From Bacteriovoracaceae bacterium (GTDB lineage Bacteria > Bdellovibrionota > Bacteriovoracia > Bacteriovoracales > Bacteriovoracaceae), in assembly GCA_016784965.1 (NCBI GenBank), contig JADHTQ010000011.1, positions 1 to 64,000 on the forward strand: a DNA stretch of 64,000 bases, read 5' to 3'. Below are positions 16,511 through 24,587 of the stretch, piece after piece (position 1 is the stretch's first letter; every line of letters starts with the position of its first letter). The position numbers were made by a program, and so were the translations under genes. Under the pieces are notes generated by a model. That model saw only the letters and a program-made list of their open reading frames with translations. It did not search any database and was not told the DNA's origin.

Positions 16511-17488
16511 CTATTGTTCCAGGTAGCAAGCTACTTGGTGATCGTTATTGTTATTAGTTGTTATAAGACTAGGTGTTTGCTGTGAACACTTTGGCATTTT
16601 ATGTTTGCATCGCGGATGAAAAGTACATCCACTTGGTGGATTAATGGGACTTGGAACCTCACCAGTTAAAAAGACCCTCTTTGTTTTCTTTCCCTGTCCA
16701 ATCTTAGGAATAGACTCCATTAGGGCCTGAGTATATGGGTGCTTGGGATTAGTAAAAAGCTCGTCCCGCGGGCCTATCTCGACAATTTTGCCTAAATACA
16801 TAACTGCAATTTTGTTGCAAAGATACTCAACAACAGTTAGATCGTGAGAGATAAAAATATAGGTCAATCCCATTTTCTCTCCCAAATCTTTAAGCAAATT
16901 TAAAATCTGGGCCTGAATGGAGGCATCCAGGGCACTAACTGGCTCGTCAGCAATAATTAATCCTGGATTTAGTGCAATTGATCGAGCGATGGCGATTCTT
17001 TGTCTTTGCCCGCCCGAAAACTCGTGGGGATAGCGATTTACATAGACCGGATCTAAGCCTGTAGTTTTAAGCAGCTCCATTACCCGATCCTTAATCTCTT
17101 GCTTATTACCCATTTTATGAATTTTAAACGGCTGGGCCAAGATGTGCCCAACTGTTCTTCTTGGATCTAAAGACGCATAGGGATCCTGAAAAATCATCTG
17201 GATCTGCTTTCTTTTTGCCCGCAGCTGCTCACCTGTAAGACTGGTAAAATCTTCGCCGTCAAACATGACTTTTCCCGAGGTGGGTGGGTATAAGCGAATA
17301 ATGGTCCGACCTAAGGTCGACTTTCCACAACCACTTTCGCCGACGACACCAAGGATGTCACCTTTTTGTACTTCAAAAGACACATCATCGACGGCCTTTA
17401 TATCTGCTACATGACGATTTAAGAGCCCTTTTTTCAAAGGAAAATACTTACAAATATTTTGGGCCTTTAAAATGATCTCTTGTTCCAT
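16511..17488 (-). CDS. oppF: oligopeptide ABC transporter ATPase, OppF type
   Basis: The product is 325 residues. It has Walker A GESGCGKS (50-57), Q-loop (MIFQDPY), signature FSGGQRQ (about 157-163), Walker B LIIADEP (about 177-183) and a C-terminal oligo_HPY domain with clustered cysteines (GCTFHPRCKHKMPKC). It powers peptide import at the inner face of the membrane together with OppD. Its start overlaps the oppD stop by one base, implying coupled translation. Confidence 0.95.
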   Translation of the reverse strand: MEQEIILKAQNICKYFPLKKGLLNRHVADIKAVDDVSFEVQKGDILGVVGESGCGKSTLGRTIIRLYPPTSGKVMFDGEDFTSLTGEQLRAKRKQIQMIFQDPYASLDPRRTVGHILAQPFKIHKMGNKQEIKDRVMELLKTTGLDPVYVNRYPHEFSGGQRQRIAIARSIALNPGLIIADEPVSALDASIQAQILNLLKDLGEKMGLTYIFISHDLTVVEYLCNKIAVMYLGKIVEIGPRDELFTNPKHPYTQALMESIPKIGQGKKTKRVFLTGEVPSPINPPSGCTFHPRCKHKMPKCSQQTPSLITTNNNNDHQVACYLEQ

Positions 17489-18468
17489 TAATTTTCTAAA
17501 TGACAGGCAACCATGTGCTCATCATCTCCTTTTACACTTTTTAAACTTGCTACCTCCAGCTCACAGCTTGGAGTGGCCACTTGGCAACGATTACTAAAAG
17601 CACAGCCCTTTGGTAAATTTAAAGGAGTGGGTACTGTACCTCGGATTGTTTTTAATCTATCAACTCTTGTGCGAAATTTTGGAATTGACGAAAGCAGTGC
17701 CTGAGTATACGGGTGCTTGGGATTATTCATAATCGTGTCGGTTTTTCCGGTTTCGCATACCTTGCCGGCGTACATTACAAGAATCTCATCGGCCAACTCA
17801 GAAATGACACCCAGGTCATGGGTTATAAACTGAACCGACATACCGCTTTCTTCTTGAAGGGTTTGAAGCAGGTCCAAAATTTGGGCCTGAATAGTGACAT
17901 CTAAAGCAGTTGTCGGTTCGTCTGCAATAAGTAGTTCTGGATCACAACTAAGTGCCATAGCGATCATTGCTCGCTGTCTCATGCCACCTGATAGTTGGTG
18001 AGGATAGTTGCTATATCTTTGAGCAGGTGAAGGGATTCCAACCCGGGACAAAAGCCCTATCCCTCTTTCTGTAGATTCTTTTTTGCTCAGTTTGAGATGT
18101 CTAATAATCTGCTCATCAATCTGATCTCCAATGGTAATCACTGGATTTAGTGCTGTCATTGGTTCTTGAAAGATCATAGCAATTTTGTCGCCTCGCAGAT
18201 CTTCCATCTGAGTGTCGCTATACTTTAAGATATCCTCGCCGCCTAATAGGATCTCGCCAGATACAATTTTACCCGGAGGATCAATCAGCCCCATAATTGA
18301 GCGAGACATGATTGATTTCCCACAACCACTCTCCCCAACAATGCCTAGGATCTCTCCCTTTTTGATTTGATAGGAGATATCATTGACCGCTTTGACCTCT
18401 CCCTGCTTTGTAAAAAAGCTTGTGCGTAGATTATTGACTGCTATGTGTACACTGTTATTATTTGAAAT
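17488..18468 (-). CDS. oppD: oligopeptide ABC transporter ATPase, OppD type, probable ATT start
   Basis: The first in-frame ATG (18309) would give a 273-residue protein lacking the P-loop. Reading upstream in the same frame gives canonical OppD sequence: [17 protein letters not shown], then [17 protein letters not shown], with Walker A at residues 45-52 when counted from 18468. The frame stops at 18490-18492. Between the stop and the homology there is no ATG, GTG or TTG. An ATT at 18466-18468 has AGGGGA seven bases upstream and starts exactly where OppD proteins begin. This gives 326 residues, close to OppF. Signature LSGGM (about 159-163), Walker B ADEP and the cysteine-rich C-terminal oligo_HPY domain are intact. 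The frame extension is near certain; the ATT start is the best reading. Confidence 0.9.
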   Translation of the reverse strand: MSNNNSVHIAVNNLRTSFFTKQGEVKAVNDISYQIKKGEILGIVGESGCGKSIMSRSIMGLIDPPGKIVSGEILLGGEDILKYSDTQMEDLRGDKIAMIFQEPMTALNPVITIGDQIDEQIIRHLKLSKKESTERGIGLLSRVGIPSPAQRYSNYPHQLSGGMRQRAMIAMALSCDPELLIADEPTTALDVTIQAQILDLLQTLQEESGMSVQFITHDLGVISELADEILVMYAGKVCETGKTDTIMNNPKHPYTQALLSSIPKFRTRVDRLKTIRGTVPTPLNLPKGCAFSNRCQVATPSCELEVASLKSVKGDDEHMVACHLEN

Positions 18469-18666
18469 ACTAAATCCCCTGATATAACATTAACATAATA
18501 TAATACTATGATAATATTATACTATATTAATCTGCTATATTTATCTCGATAGCGCAAACTATTTTTTTTGATATATATAGTGGTAATTAATGTTTTACAT
18601 CTATCAAATTTTGTGTTCTATGGGGGGCATCTTTTTTTAACACATAAATTATGTAGGGCAAAAACC

Positions 18667-18948
18667 ATGAAAAACACCATCTTAATCCTAGCAATTTTAT
18701 TATCAACATCTGCTGCAGTATGTGCTGACAGCTCTTCATTTACTGTATCGGGATCACTCACTTCCCAAATGGCACTAGGTGAGGAAGTCGATTCTTACTC
18801 CTCGGTAATTGTGGACGATAATAATAATGAGTACCTAATTTTAGACAACACCTCTAATTATTATTACTGTGAAGAGGGACTATACCGCATTGCAAAAGCA
18901 ACAAATTATAGTTACGTTATTATAGATGTAGAATACTGCTCCCGATAA
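18667..18948 (+). CDS. small secreted protein of unknown function
   Basis: The product is 93 residues: a signal peptide (MKNTILILAILLSTSAAVCA), then a Ser/Asp/Asn/Tyr-rich acidic mature part of about 73 residues. It has two cysteines (YYCEEG and EYCSR) that could form one disulfide. I chose ATG 18667, preceded by GTAGGG and starting a proper signal peptide. A TTG 99 bases upstream in frame gives an unnatural N-terminus. It diverges from the opp operon across about 200 very AT-rich bases. No family is recognised. Confidence 0.65.
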   Translation: MKNTILILAILLSTSAAVCADSSSFTVSGSLTSQMALGEEVDSYSSVIVDDNNNEYLILDNTSNYYYCEEGLYRIAKATNYSYVIIDVEYCSR

Positions 18949-18963
18949 ATGCTATAATTATCT

Positions 18964-20094
18964 ATGGATAATTCCGATCAAGACCAGATTGTCACCCAGC
19001 TAGTATTTTTAACTGAAAGGCTTGTTGAGTTTAAAACTACCGCATCCAATCTAGAACAGCTGCATTTGGTCAAAGATTTTGTCATAAATTATTTTAAACA
19101 TAGCGGTTTGCATATCGCAAGACATCAATTCAACTCTCTGCCGGCCTTAGTAATTACAACTAAAAAAACTAAAACTCCGAAGGTTTTGCTGCAGGCCCAC
19201 TTGGATGTCGTTGATGGTGACCAGTCACAGTTTATCCCAACAATTATAAATGATCGACTCTATGGGCGCGGGACCTCTGATATGAAAGGATTTGCCGCAA
19301 TTTCCATGCACTTATTAAAGGAGATTGCTGCTTCTAAAGATGATCTCGACATAGGCCTTATGTTAACTTTTGATGAAGAGGTTGGAAGCCTAAACGGGGC
19401 TTTGAAACTGGCAGAACTTGGCTATAGCGCAGATATTATTATTAATGGGGATGGAGGTCACAACCATTCAGTTATATACGCAGAAAAGGGCATTTTAAAA
19501 TTCAAACTAGAGGCCAGTGCCAATCCTGGTCGTCATCCCTATGTGTGGGAAGGTGAGAATGCTTTTGATATTTTGATGGGTAGTTATTGCAAAATCAAGG
19601 AATTATGCGACAATCAGCACAGGGCGTCAGCGCTAGATAATTGGTATAGTACTCACTCAGTTTACGATATTAATGTAAAAAATGAGAACCACTACCCTCC
19701 CCACTTTGCTGAATTAAAAATGAATATATATTATACTTGGGCCTTAACCATTAACGAGGTCAAGAAGAAGATTGAAGCGCTGCTACACAAAAGGGTAACA
19801 TTCACTCCATTAACCGAAAGTGAGCGCGTTTACCTTGACCCAGCGTGTCATTACATTGCTAAGCTTCAAGAAATTATGACCAAACACTTCAACAGACAAA
19901 TCCATATAAAAGCGGAAAACGGCTCCTCTGATGCCCGTTATTTCGCCAACTTAGACATACCAATTCTGATTTTAAAGGTTGTTGGTGAGGATCATCATGG
20001 GTCAAATGAGCACCTTTGTATTCCTTCACTGTTGCCACTGTACCTGTCAGTTAAAGAATTTATTTACAATACAAATTTCTCCTTGTTAGTATAA
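18964..20094 (+). CDS. M20-family metallopeptidase (ArgE/DapE/carboxypeptidase type)
   Basis: The product is 376 residues and cytoplasmic (no signal). The M20 di-zinc site is visible: His79 and Asp81 (LLQAHLDVV), bridging Asp106 (GRGTSDMKG), general base Glu138/139 (TFDEEVG), Asp163 (NGDGG) and a late His region (GEDHHGSNEH). The family hydrolyses N-acyl amino acids or small peptides; the exact substrate cannot be told. It starts 15 bases after the small secreted-protein gene, so the two may be co-transcribed, and 26 bases separate it from the next gene. It would suit the final breakdown of imported peptides (inference). Confidence 0.88.
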   Translation: MDNSDQDQIVTQLVFLTERLVEFKTTASNLEQLHLVKDFVINYFKHSGLHIARHQFNSLPALVITTKKTKTPKVLLQAHLDVVDGDQSQFIPTIINDRLYGRGTSDMKGFAAISMHLLKEIAASKDDLDIGLMLTFDEEVGSLNGALKLAELGYSADIIINGDGGHNHSVIYAEKGILKFKLEASANPGRHPYVWEGENAFDILMGSYCKIKELCDNQHRASALDNWYSTHSVYDINVKNENHYPPHFAELKMNIYYTWALTINEVKKKIEALLHKRVTFTPLTESERVYLDPACHYIAKLQEIMTKHFNRQIHIKAENGSSDARYFANLDIPILILKVVGEDHHGSNEHLCIPSLLPLYLSVKEFIYNTNFSLLV

Positions 20095-20120
20095 ATTACT
20101 AGAGGGGAAATTTTTTAAAA

Positions 20121-22058
20121 ATGCCAATTATTTTACTGCTTTGCTTCATTCAAAATCTATATGCTGATCATCTCGAGTATGATGAAACGAGATATAGCTA
20201 TCGTGCAGTTTATACTAAGCCCCCTGCCAACTCCAGGCAACTTGGTCCGGCCATTTTTTTACCTAAAAAAATTATTGGCAGGATTGGTATTTCTGAGGGT
20301 GATCCCATTTATGTCGCATTGGGCACTAAGAGGATGCAACTTAGAGTGTATAGCAAATTGACCAGCTCTACCGTTTTTGGACTACATAAATATTTGGCCA
20401 GAAAGCTAGGAGTAAAAAAGGGCAAAAATACTCTAATCTTTAGTTATGTCCCCCCAGATTTGATCACTTTACCGCCAAAACCTGTGGGTCTTTCCATTAA
20501 GCAATATAAAGGAATCCCCACTTTATGGCCCAGGATAGTTTTTAGCGCCCCTCATGGAGATGGTGATTGGGAAACTGGAGCCATTTTAGAGGTACTTGCT
20601 AGTGAATTTAAGATTCCAAGTGTTGCCTATTATGGTTGCAGACTTACATACAGAGGTTTTTGGTATGACTGCAATAGACCCCTTATGAAGCTACCCAAGC
20701 CCGTTACCGGTGTTTATAAAACGCGCGTTTGGAATCAAGATGCAATTTCCGTTTATGAAAAATACCAAAATAGTTTATGGCAAACTGCCCGTATTGAAAA
20801 AGATAAACGGTTTAAATTTTTTGTAAGTTTCCACGGACACGATCTAACCTATAAGGGCCAAAATGGATCGACCTTGCCACGTCCAGTTATAGAAGGGGTC
20901 GGTGTTGGTTTTTCAAAGACGCAACTTAAAAAAATTAAAGCGTTTTATAAAGCAAATGGAACCAAGTACTTTAAAAATCCCCCTGCTTTATATTTTGGAA
21001 ACCTAGGAAGTGATCAAACCTATACCATCAAGGGGGTCTCGGTGCCGTTTTATTATTCGGCCCTGGGAACTAGAACTTATGGCACTCTTAGAAGTGACCT
21101 AGTAGAATATGCTCTTCACCTAGAAACTCCAAATTCTATCCGCTTGGGAGAAGGTGCGAAGCTGCAAACAGCTAGCTTTTTAAAGGACTTAACTAACTAT
21201 ATTGTTGATGAACTATTGGCGGAAAATGAAAGAACCATCACTATTAGAAGACAATTAGCAAGAAATAGGGTGCTTGATAAAAAAGTCTATATTGCCAAAA
21301 ATAAGTTTCCCATGGGAGCGAAAGAAGGTGCTGGATGGGACAGTGAGCACCCCAGACATCAATCAACAGCAGGCCCCATTTTGATGAGCTTGTATGAAGT
21401 TACCAATAAACAATACGTAAAATTTTTAAATAGCGCACATATTGCAGGTGTGATTGTTGTAATTGATGGCGTGGTCTTTGATGCAAATGACCTCTCCCAT
21501 ACTCTTTTTAAAACAAAAAAGGCGGCCAAATTTGGCCAAATTGCATTCGTAGGAGATAAGTTTGTAGTAGATGAAGGTAAAGAGGATTTTCCCGTGGTTT
21601 ACGTCTCCTATTATGGAGCAAAGTTTTATGCCAACTTTTGTGGAGAACGCCTTCCCCTGGAAACCGAGTGGGAAATGGCCGCCAGCTGGGATCCAGTTGC
21701 AAACAAAAAGTACCGATACGGTACCTCTTCTGATGAACTTCAAATGAGTTGGGCCAATACAGAAAATAGTGGCGACTCCTATGAAGTGAAACCGTCTGCA
21801 TTACAAACAACCCCCGTTGGCCTTTATTCTAGGACCTCTCCATCGGGCCTATATGATATGAGTGGAAATGTTTGGGAGTGGTGTGATGACTATTTTAAAA
21901 GTAGTTACGGAAGCTCAACTGCCAATGAAACCATGAGAGTGATCAGAGGTGGTGCCTGGAACACAGAGGCGATAATGACCAGAACTACTTTAAAATTAGG
22001 CATCAATCCCAACAGTACACTGATTAATGTTGGGTTTCGTACGGTTTTGGATCCATAG
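20121..22058 (+). CDS. exported fusion: amidohydrolase-like domain plus SUMF1/FGE-fold domain
   Basis: The product is 645 residues with a short signal peptide (to about A15). Residues about 35-115 form an unrecognised beta-rich domain. Residues about 135-365 resemble the N-formylglutamate amidohydrolase family: APHGDGDWETG (His145, Glu151), CNRP (Asn185/Arg186) and SFHGHD (His238/His240). Residues about 390-643 are a SUMF1/FGE fold: CGERLPLETEWEMAA, GLYDMSGNVWEW and RVIRGGAW. The two cysteines used by true formylglycine-generating enzymes near the C-terminus are missing, so the domain is probably a binding or structural module. The ribosome site AGAGGGG is clear. The substrate is unknown; cell-wall or peptide amides are possible. 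Confidence 0.75.
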   Translation: MPIILLLCFIQNLYADHLEYDETRYSYRAVYTKPPANSRQLGPAIFLPKKIIGRIGISEGDPIYVALGTKRMQLRVYSKLTSSTVFGLHKYLARKLGVKKGKNTLIFSYVPPDLITLPPKPVGLSIKQYKGIPTLWPRIVFSAPHGDGDWETGAILEVLASEFKIPSVAYYGCRLTYRGFWYDCNRPLMKLPKPVTGVYKTRVWNQDAISVYEKYQNSLWQTARIEKDKRFKFFVSFHGHDLTYKGQNGSTLPRPVIEGVGVGFSKTQLKKIKAFYKANGTKYFKNPPALYFGNLGSDQTYTIKGVSVPFYYSALGTRTYGTLRSDLVEYALHLETPNSIRLGEGAKLQTASFLKDLTNYIVDELLAENERTITIRRQLARNRVLDKKVYIAKNKFPMGAKEGAGWDSEHPRHQSTAGPILMSLYEVTNKQYVKFLNSAHIAGVIVVIDGVVFDANDLSHTLFKTKKAAKFGQIAFVGDKFVVDEGKEDFPVVYVSYYGAKFYANFCGERLPLETEWEMAASWDPVANKKYRYGTSSDELQMSWANTENSGDSYEVKPSALQTTPVGLYSRTSPSGLYDMSGNVWEWCDDYFKSSYGSSTANETMRVIRGGAWNTEAIMTRTTLKLGINPNSTLINVGFRTVLDP

Positions 22059-22250
22059 CAATTCTCCTAGATTCTGGAGCACTTTGTCTGGAAAAGGTGA
22101 ACAATGTCTTACTTGTAAATGGGTGGGTTTGTTGATGAGTATCGAACAGCTTTGAGGCTACGGGGAGTCTATAAATATGGCCGGAGCGCGAAAATCTGCT
22201 AAATCCCCCCTCATTCTTGACTCTTGCTATCAAATATTTACGGGCCATCT
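22059..22250. other. non-coding stretch before the Fic gene
   Basis: I see no gene or clear terminator here. A minus-strand frame (22024-22248) overlaps the end of the upstream gene, has no ribosome site and shows no recognisable domain. The regulatory sites of the Fic gene begin at 22255. Confidence 0.5.
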
Positions 22251-22254
22251 TTTT

Positions 22255-22317
22255 TACATATAGAATCTCTTATGTAAAAATGTTGACCAATTCTTACATA
22301 AGAAATATCTTATGTAA
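22255..22317 (+). promoter_or_regulatory. two palindromic operators embracing the Fic promoter
   Basis: The 10-mer TCTTATGTAA occurs at 22268-22277 and 22308-22317, and its complement TTACATAAGA at 22294-22303; a degenerate TTACATATAGA lies at 22255-22265. They form two dyads: 22255-22277 (one extra base in the left arm, 2-3 base spacer) and 22294-22317 (perfect 10-bp arms, spacer AATA). A promoter lies between and over them: -35 TTGACC (22283-22288), 17-base spacer, -10 TATCTT (22306-22311). The second dyad covers the spacer and -10, the layout of a repressor operator. The Fic protein's own C-terminal HTH is the likely reader (inference). Confidence 0.7.
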
Positions 22318-22369
22318 GGATACCTCTCTTTGAAACATGTAACTATTTAAAACTAGGTGGGATAAAATC

Positions 22370-23497
22370 ATGGTTAGCAAATTCAATTCAGGTAAATTTG
22401 TTGAACAACTTGAATACAAGAGCTTTCGCCCAGGATTTATAAATAGGCATTTTAAATTGAATGATGCAGACATAAACCTTGTCTTGTCTGAGGCAAATAG
22501 AATGGTAGGAGAGCTAAATGCTTACTCAAAGCTAGTACCAGACGTAGACTTCTTTATTAAAATGCACGTTTTAAAAGAAGCTACAGAATCATCGAAAATT
22601 GAGGGAACAAGCACAGAGTTCGATGAAGCACTTTTAAAAGAAAGTGACGTAGACCCAGAAAGAAGAGATGATTGGCTAGAGGTTATCAACTATACGAAGG
22701 CAATGAATTATGCCATTAATGAGTTATCTAACCTTCCCATTTCAATGAGATTGCTAAAAGACACACATAGAATATTATTATCTGGAGCAAGAGGTGAAAA
22801 AAAATATCCCGGAGAAATAAGAACATCTCAAAACTGGATAGGAGGAACCGGCCTTAAAGACGCTTTCTTCATACCTCCACATAAAGACGAATTACCTCAT
22901 TTACTAACAGACATTGAACGATTCTGGCATAACGACAAAATAAAAGTTCCCGAACTAATAAAGGCCGCCATTGGTCATTACCAGTTTGAAACAATTCATC
23001 CTTTTTTAGATGGCAATGGAAGAATTGGCAGACTTTTAATTACCCTTTATTTAATCGACAAAAATATCCTGTCAAAACCTACGCTATACTTATCTGATTT
23101 TTTTGCGAGAAATAAAGGTCAGTATTTTGATGCTCTAACAGTAGTAAGGCATTCTCATGATCTAAAGCAATGGTTAATGTTCTTTTTGAGTGGTGTAATC
23201 GAAACGGCAACAAAAAGTAAGGAAACATTCGAGCAAATTATTGCGATTAGAAATGATTGTGACTCAAAAATACTTGGTCTAGGACAAAGAGCTGAAAAGG
23301 CAAAAGAGCTTATAAAATATATGTATTCCGAACCGATACTGGACATTAATCAAATTAAGGATGTCCTAAACACTTCACATCAAACAGCAAGTAGTCTTAC
23401 CAAAAAGCTTGAAGAGCTTGGAATACTGAGGGAATCAACTGGTTTCAAGCGGAACAAACACTATTGCTTTGATTCATATATTCGATTATTTATGTAA
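22370..23497 (+). CDS. Fic-domain protein (class II) with C-terminal winged-helix DNA-binding domain
   Basis: The product is 375 residues. The Fic core motif HPFLDGNGRIGR (210-221) is complete, so AMP transfer to a target hydroxyl is plausible. The inhibitory motif [ST]xxxE[GN] is present as SSKIEG (74-79) on the N-terminal side, defining class II, self-inhibited Fic. The C-terminus (about 300-370, LDINQIKDVLNTSHQTASSLTKKLEELGIL) is a winged-helix HTH. AGGTGGG precedes ATG. The promoter is embedded in palindromes, suggesting autoregulation. The gene ends three bases from the 3' end of tRNA-His, a classic insertion site. The target protein is unknown. Confidence 0.9.
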   Translation: MVSKFNSGKFVEQLEYKSFRPGFINRHFKLNDADINLVLSEANRMVGELNAYSKLVPDVDFFIKMHVLKEATESSKIEGTSTEFDEALLKESDVDPERRDDWLEVINYTKAMNYAINELSNLPISMRLLKDTHRILLSGARGEKKYPGEIRTSQNWIGGTGLKDAFFIPPHKDELPHLLTDIERFWHNDKIKVPELIKAAIGHYQFETIHPFLDGNGRIGRLLITLYLIDKNILSKPTLYLSDFFARNKGQYFDALTVVRHSHDLKQWLMFFLSGVIETATKSKETFEQIIAIRNDCDSKILGLGQRAEKAKELIKYMYSEPILDINQIKDVLNTSHQTASSLTKKLEELGILRESTGFKRNKHYCFDSYIRLFM

Positions 23498-23500
23498 AAA

Positions 23501-23577
23501 TGGGGTGAGCGATGGGACTCGAACCCACGACAACCAGAATCACAATCTGGCGCTCTACCAACTGAACTACGCTCACC
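23501..23577 (-). tRNA. tRNA-His (anticodon GTG)
   Basis: On the minus strand GGTGAGCG opens the acceptor stem and CGCTCAC-C-CCA closes it, with CCA encoded (23501-23503). The extra G at position -1 (23577) opposite C73 is the identity mark of histidine tRNA. The D arm (TTCAGTTGGTAGAG), anticodon stem CCAGA/TCTGG with loop TTGTGAT (anticodon GTG), and T arm (GTGGGTTCGAGTCCCAT) are all standard. Confidence 0.97.
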
Positions 23578-23606
23578 ATAAATCAGTGGGTTAAGATAAT
23601 AACCTA

Positions 23607-23635
23607 TTTATAGATGTTACAGGTCAAATCGTCAA
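23607..23635 (-). promoter_or_regulatory. sigma-70 promoter of tRNA-His
   Basis: On the minus strand: TTGACG (23635-23630), 17-base spacer, TATAAA (23612-23607). The predicted start near 23600 leaves a short 5' leader of about 20-25 bases before the tRNA. Confidence 0.65.
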
Positions 23636-23671
23636 TTAGAATGAATAAATTTTATACCAGGATTTTGGATT

Positions 23672-23968
23672 CTAAAGATTATTAATACTTGTTGCCGTGG
23701 CGGCCTCTATCCCAGAAGGAGTAGATTCAACACCTTCTGGTGGTAAGTGTGGCTTGAATTTCGCACTTTGATCGTTATGGGTATTTAAAGCGCAATCAGC
23801 AGGCCCAAGCTGCCCTAGCCCACTTCTCTCTATGGCACCATCAGTGCTGCTAGCTGTGGTATATAGTTGGTAACCATTGATGTTTACTGGTTGCTTTGGG
23901 CCCACGATAGCATATGATAACGAAATTAAACAAATGAACATAAATAGTGTGATCAATGTAGTTTTCAT
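23672..23968 (-). CDS. small secreted protein, paralogue A
   Basis: The product is 98 residues: a signal peptide (to about A20, LISLSYA), then NINGYQLYTTASS, DCALNTHNDQ, and the C-terminal ATATSINNL. The neighbour at 24229 has the same order (NIGGYNLYVAS, DCALATQND, TATSANI), so the two are paralogues. The mature part is only about 78 residues with one cysteine. A GGAGG ribosome site precedes ATG. A sigma-54-type promoter lies about 60 bases upstream. No family is recognised; surface or secreted effector, pheromone or structural roles are all possible. Confidence 0.72.
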   Translation of the reverse strand: MKTTLITLFMFICLISLSYAIVGPKQPVNINGYQLYTTASSTDGAIERSGLGQLGPADCALNTHNDQSAKFKPHLPPEGVESTPSGIEAATATSINNL

Positions 23969-24028
23969 AATTGCCTCCAGGCCTCATTTATTCTTTAATG
24001 CTTTTGATTAACTTTTACTTATGAATAT

Positions 24029-24044
24029 TGCACGATGCGTGCCA
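24029..24044 (-). promoter_or_regulatory. sigma-54 promoter of paralogue A
   Basis: On the minus strand TGGCACGCATCGTGCA matches the sigma-54 consensus TGGCACG-N4-TTGCA with one mismatch and the required 10 bases between GG (-24) and GC (-12). The predicted start is near 24018, about 50 bases before the ATG. Confidence 0.75.
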
Positions 24045-24082
24045 TGAGCTAGATACTAAAATTTCAATAGGTTGAGATATAA

Positions 24083-24108
24083 GGGGCCGTTTAAAAATAT
24101 AACTTGTG
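24083..24108 (-). promoter_or_regulatory. conserved upstream element of paralogue A
   Basis: Plus-strand GGGGCCGT (24083-24090) and AACTTGTG (24101-24108) recur with nearly the same spacing upstream of paralogue B. Both lie 38 bases from the end of the sigma-54 site, centred about -77, where activator sites of sigma-54 promoters usually lie. They could also be unselected remains of the duplication. Confidence 0.5.
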
Positions 24109-24141
24109 CCAAATATTTACACAATTTCTGAAGGCATTTAA

Positions 24142-24177
24142 AAAAAGCTCCCCACAGTAAGTTATGAGAAGCTTTTT
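24142..24177 (-). terminator. intrinsic terminator of paralogue B
   Basis: The minus-strand RNA forms AAAAAGCUUCUC / GGGGAGCUUUUU (arms 24166-24177 and 24142-24153) around a 12-base loop, followed by more U. Several pairs are G-U only in the minus-strand RNA, which fixes the orientation. It lies about 50 bases after the stop of the gene at 24229. Confidence 0.6.
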
Positions 24178-24228
24178 ATATTACATCGAAGGTGGGGAAA
24201 CGATGCATGTCTTTTAAATGCGGTCTTT

Positions 24229-24492
24229 TTAAATGTTTGCCGATGTTGCAGTTTCTGGCTTTTGCTTAGCATCTCTTTGCCCAACTTTAGCTTTAGCTAT
24301 ACTCTGGTGATCATTTTGAGTTGCCAGAGCACAATCTTCACCAGACTGTCCAGGTACCTTACCATCAACATGTGCATCAGCACTTGCTACGTATAGGTTG
24401 TAACCCCCAATATTTTGTACTGAGTGAGTACGACCATAAGCAAAAGGCATTAGCACTCCAAACGCGATAAACACAACTATTAACTTTTTCAT
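24229..24492 (-). CDS. small secreted protein, paralogue B
   Basis: The product is 87 residues from ATG 24492, preceded by GGGAGG; an in-frame TTG 18 bases earlier would overlap that ribosome site. It has a signal peptide (to about G20, PFAYG), then NIGGYNLYVAS, GEDCALATQND, a charged stretch and a C-terminal TATSANI. It is a paralogue of the product at 23672 with the same order of motifs and a single cysteine. The gene has its own sigma-54 promoter and terminator, so it is expressed as a single-gene unit. Function unknown. Confidence 0.75.
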   Translation of the reverse strand: MKKLIVVFIAFGVLMPFAYGRTHSVQNIGGYNLYVASADAHVDGKVPGQSGEDCALATQNDHQSIAKAKVGQRDAKQKPETATSANI

Positions 24493-24533
24493 ACTTTCCT
24501 CCCGGATCAATTTATTTGTACTACTATTTATAA

Positions 24534-24549
24534 TGCAGGATGCATGCCA
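24534..24549 (-). promoter_or_regulatory. sigma-54 promoter of paralogue B
   Basis: On the minus strand TGGCATGCATCCTGCA has GG and GC exactly 10 bases apart and two mismatches to TGGCACG-N4-TTGCA. The predicted start is near 24523, about 30 bases before the ATG. Confidence 0.65.
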
Positions 24550-24587
24550 ATTTGAGTGAATTGCAATATTAGTTAGTTGGATCTAAT

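Noticed and set aside
18490-18560. AT-rich near-palindromes between oppD and the divergent secreted-protein gene
   Set aside because: Pure A/T strings such as TATAATA/TAATATTATA arise easily by chance here; -10-like boxes exist but no convincing -35 could be paired.
22024-22248. 74-residue minus-strand frame before the Fic gene
   Set aside because: It overlaps the end of the fusion-protein gene, has no ribosome site and shows no domain.
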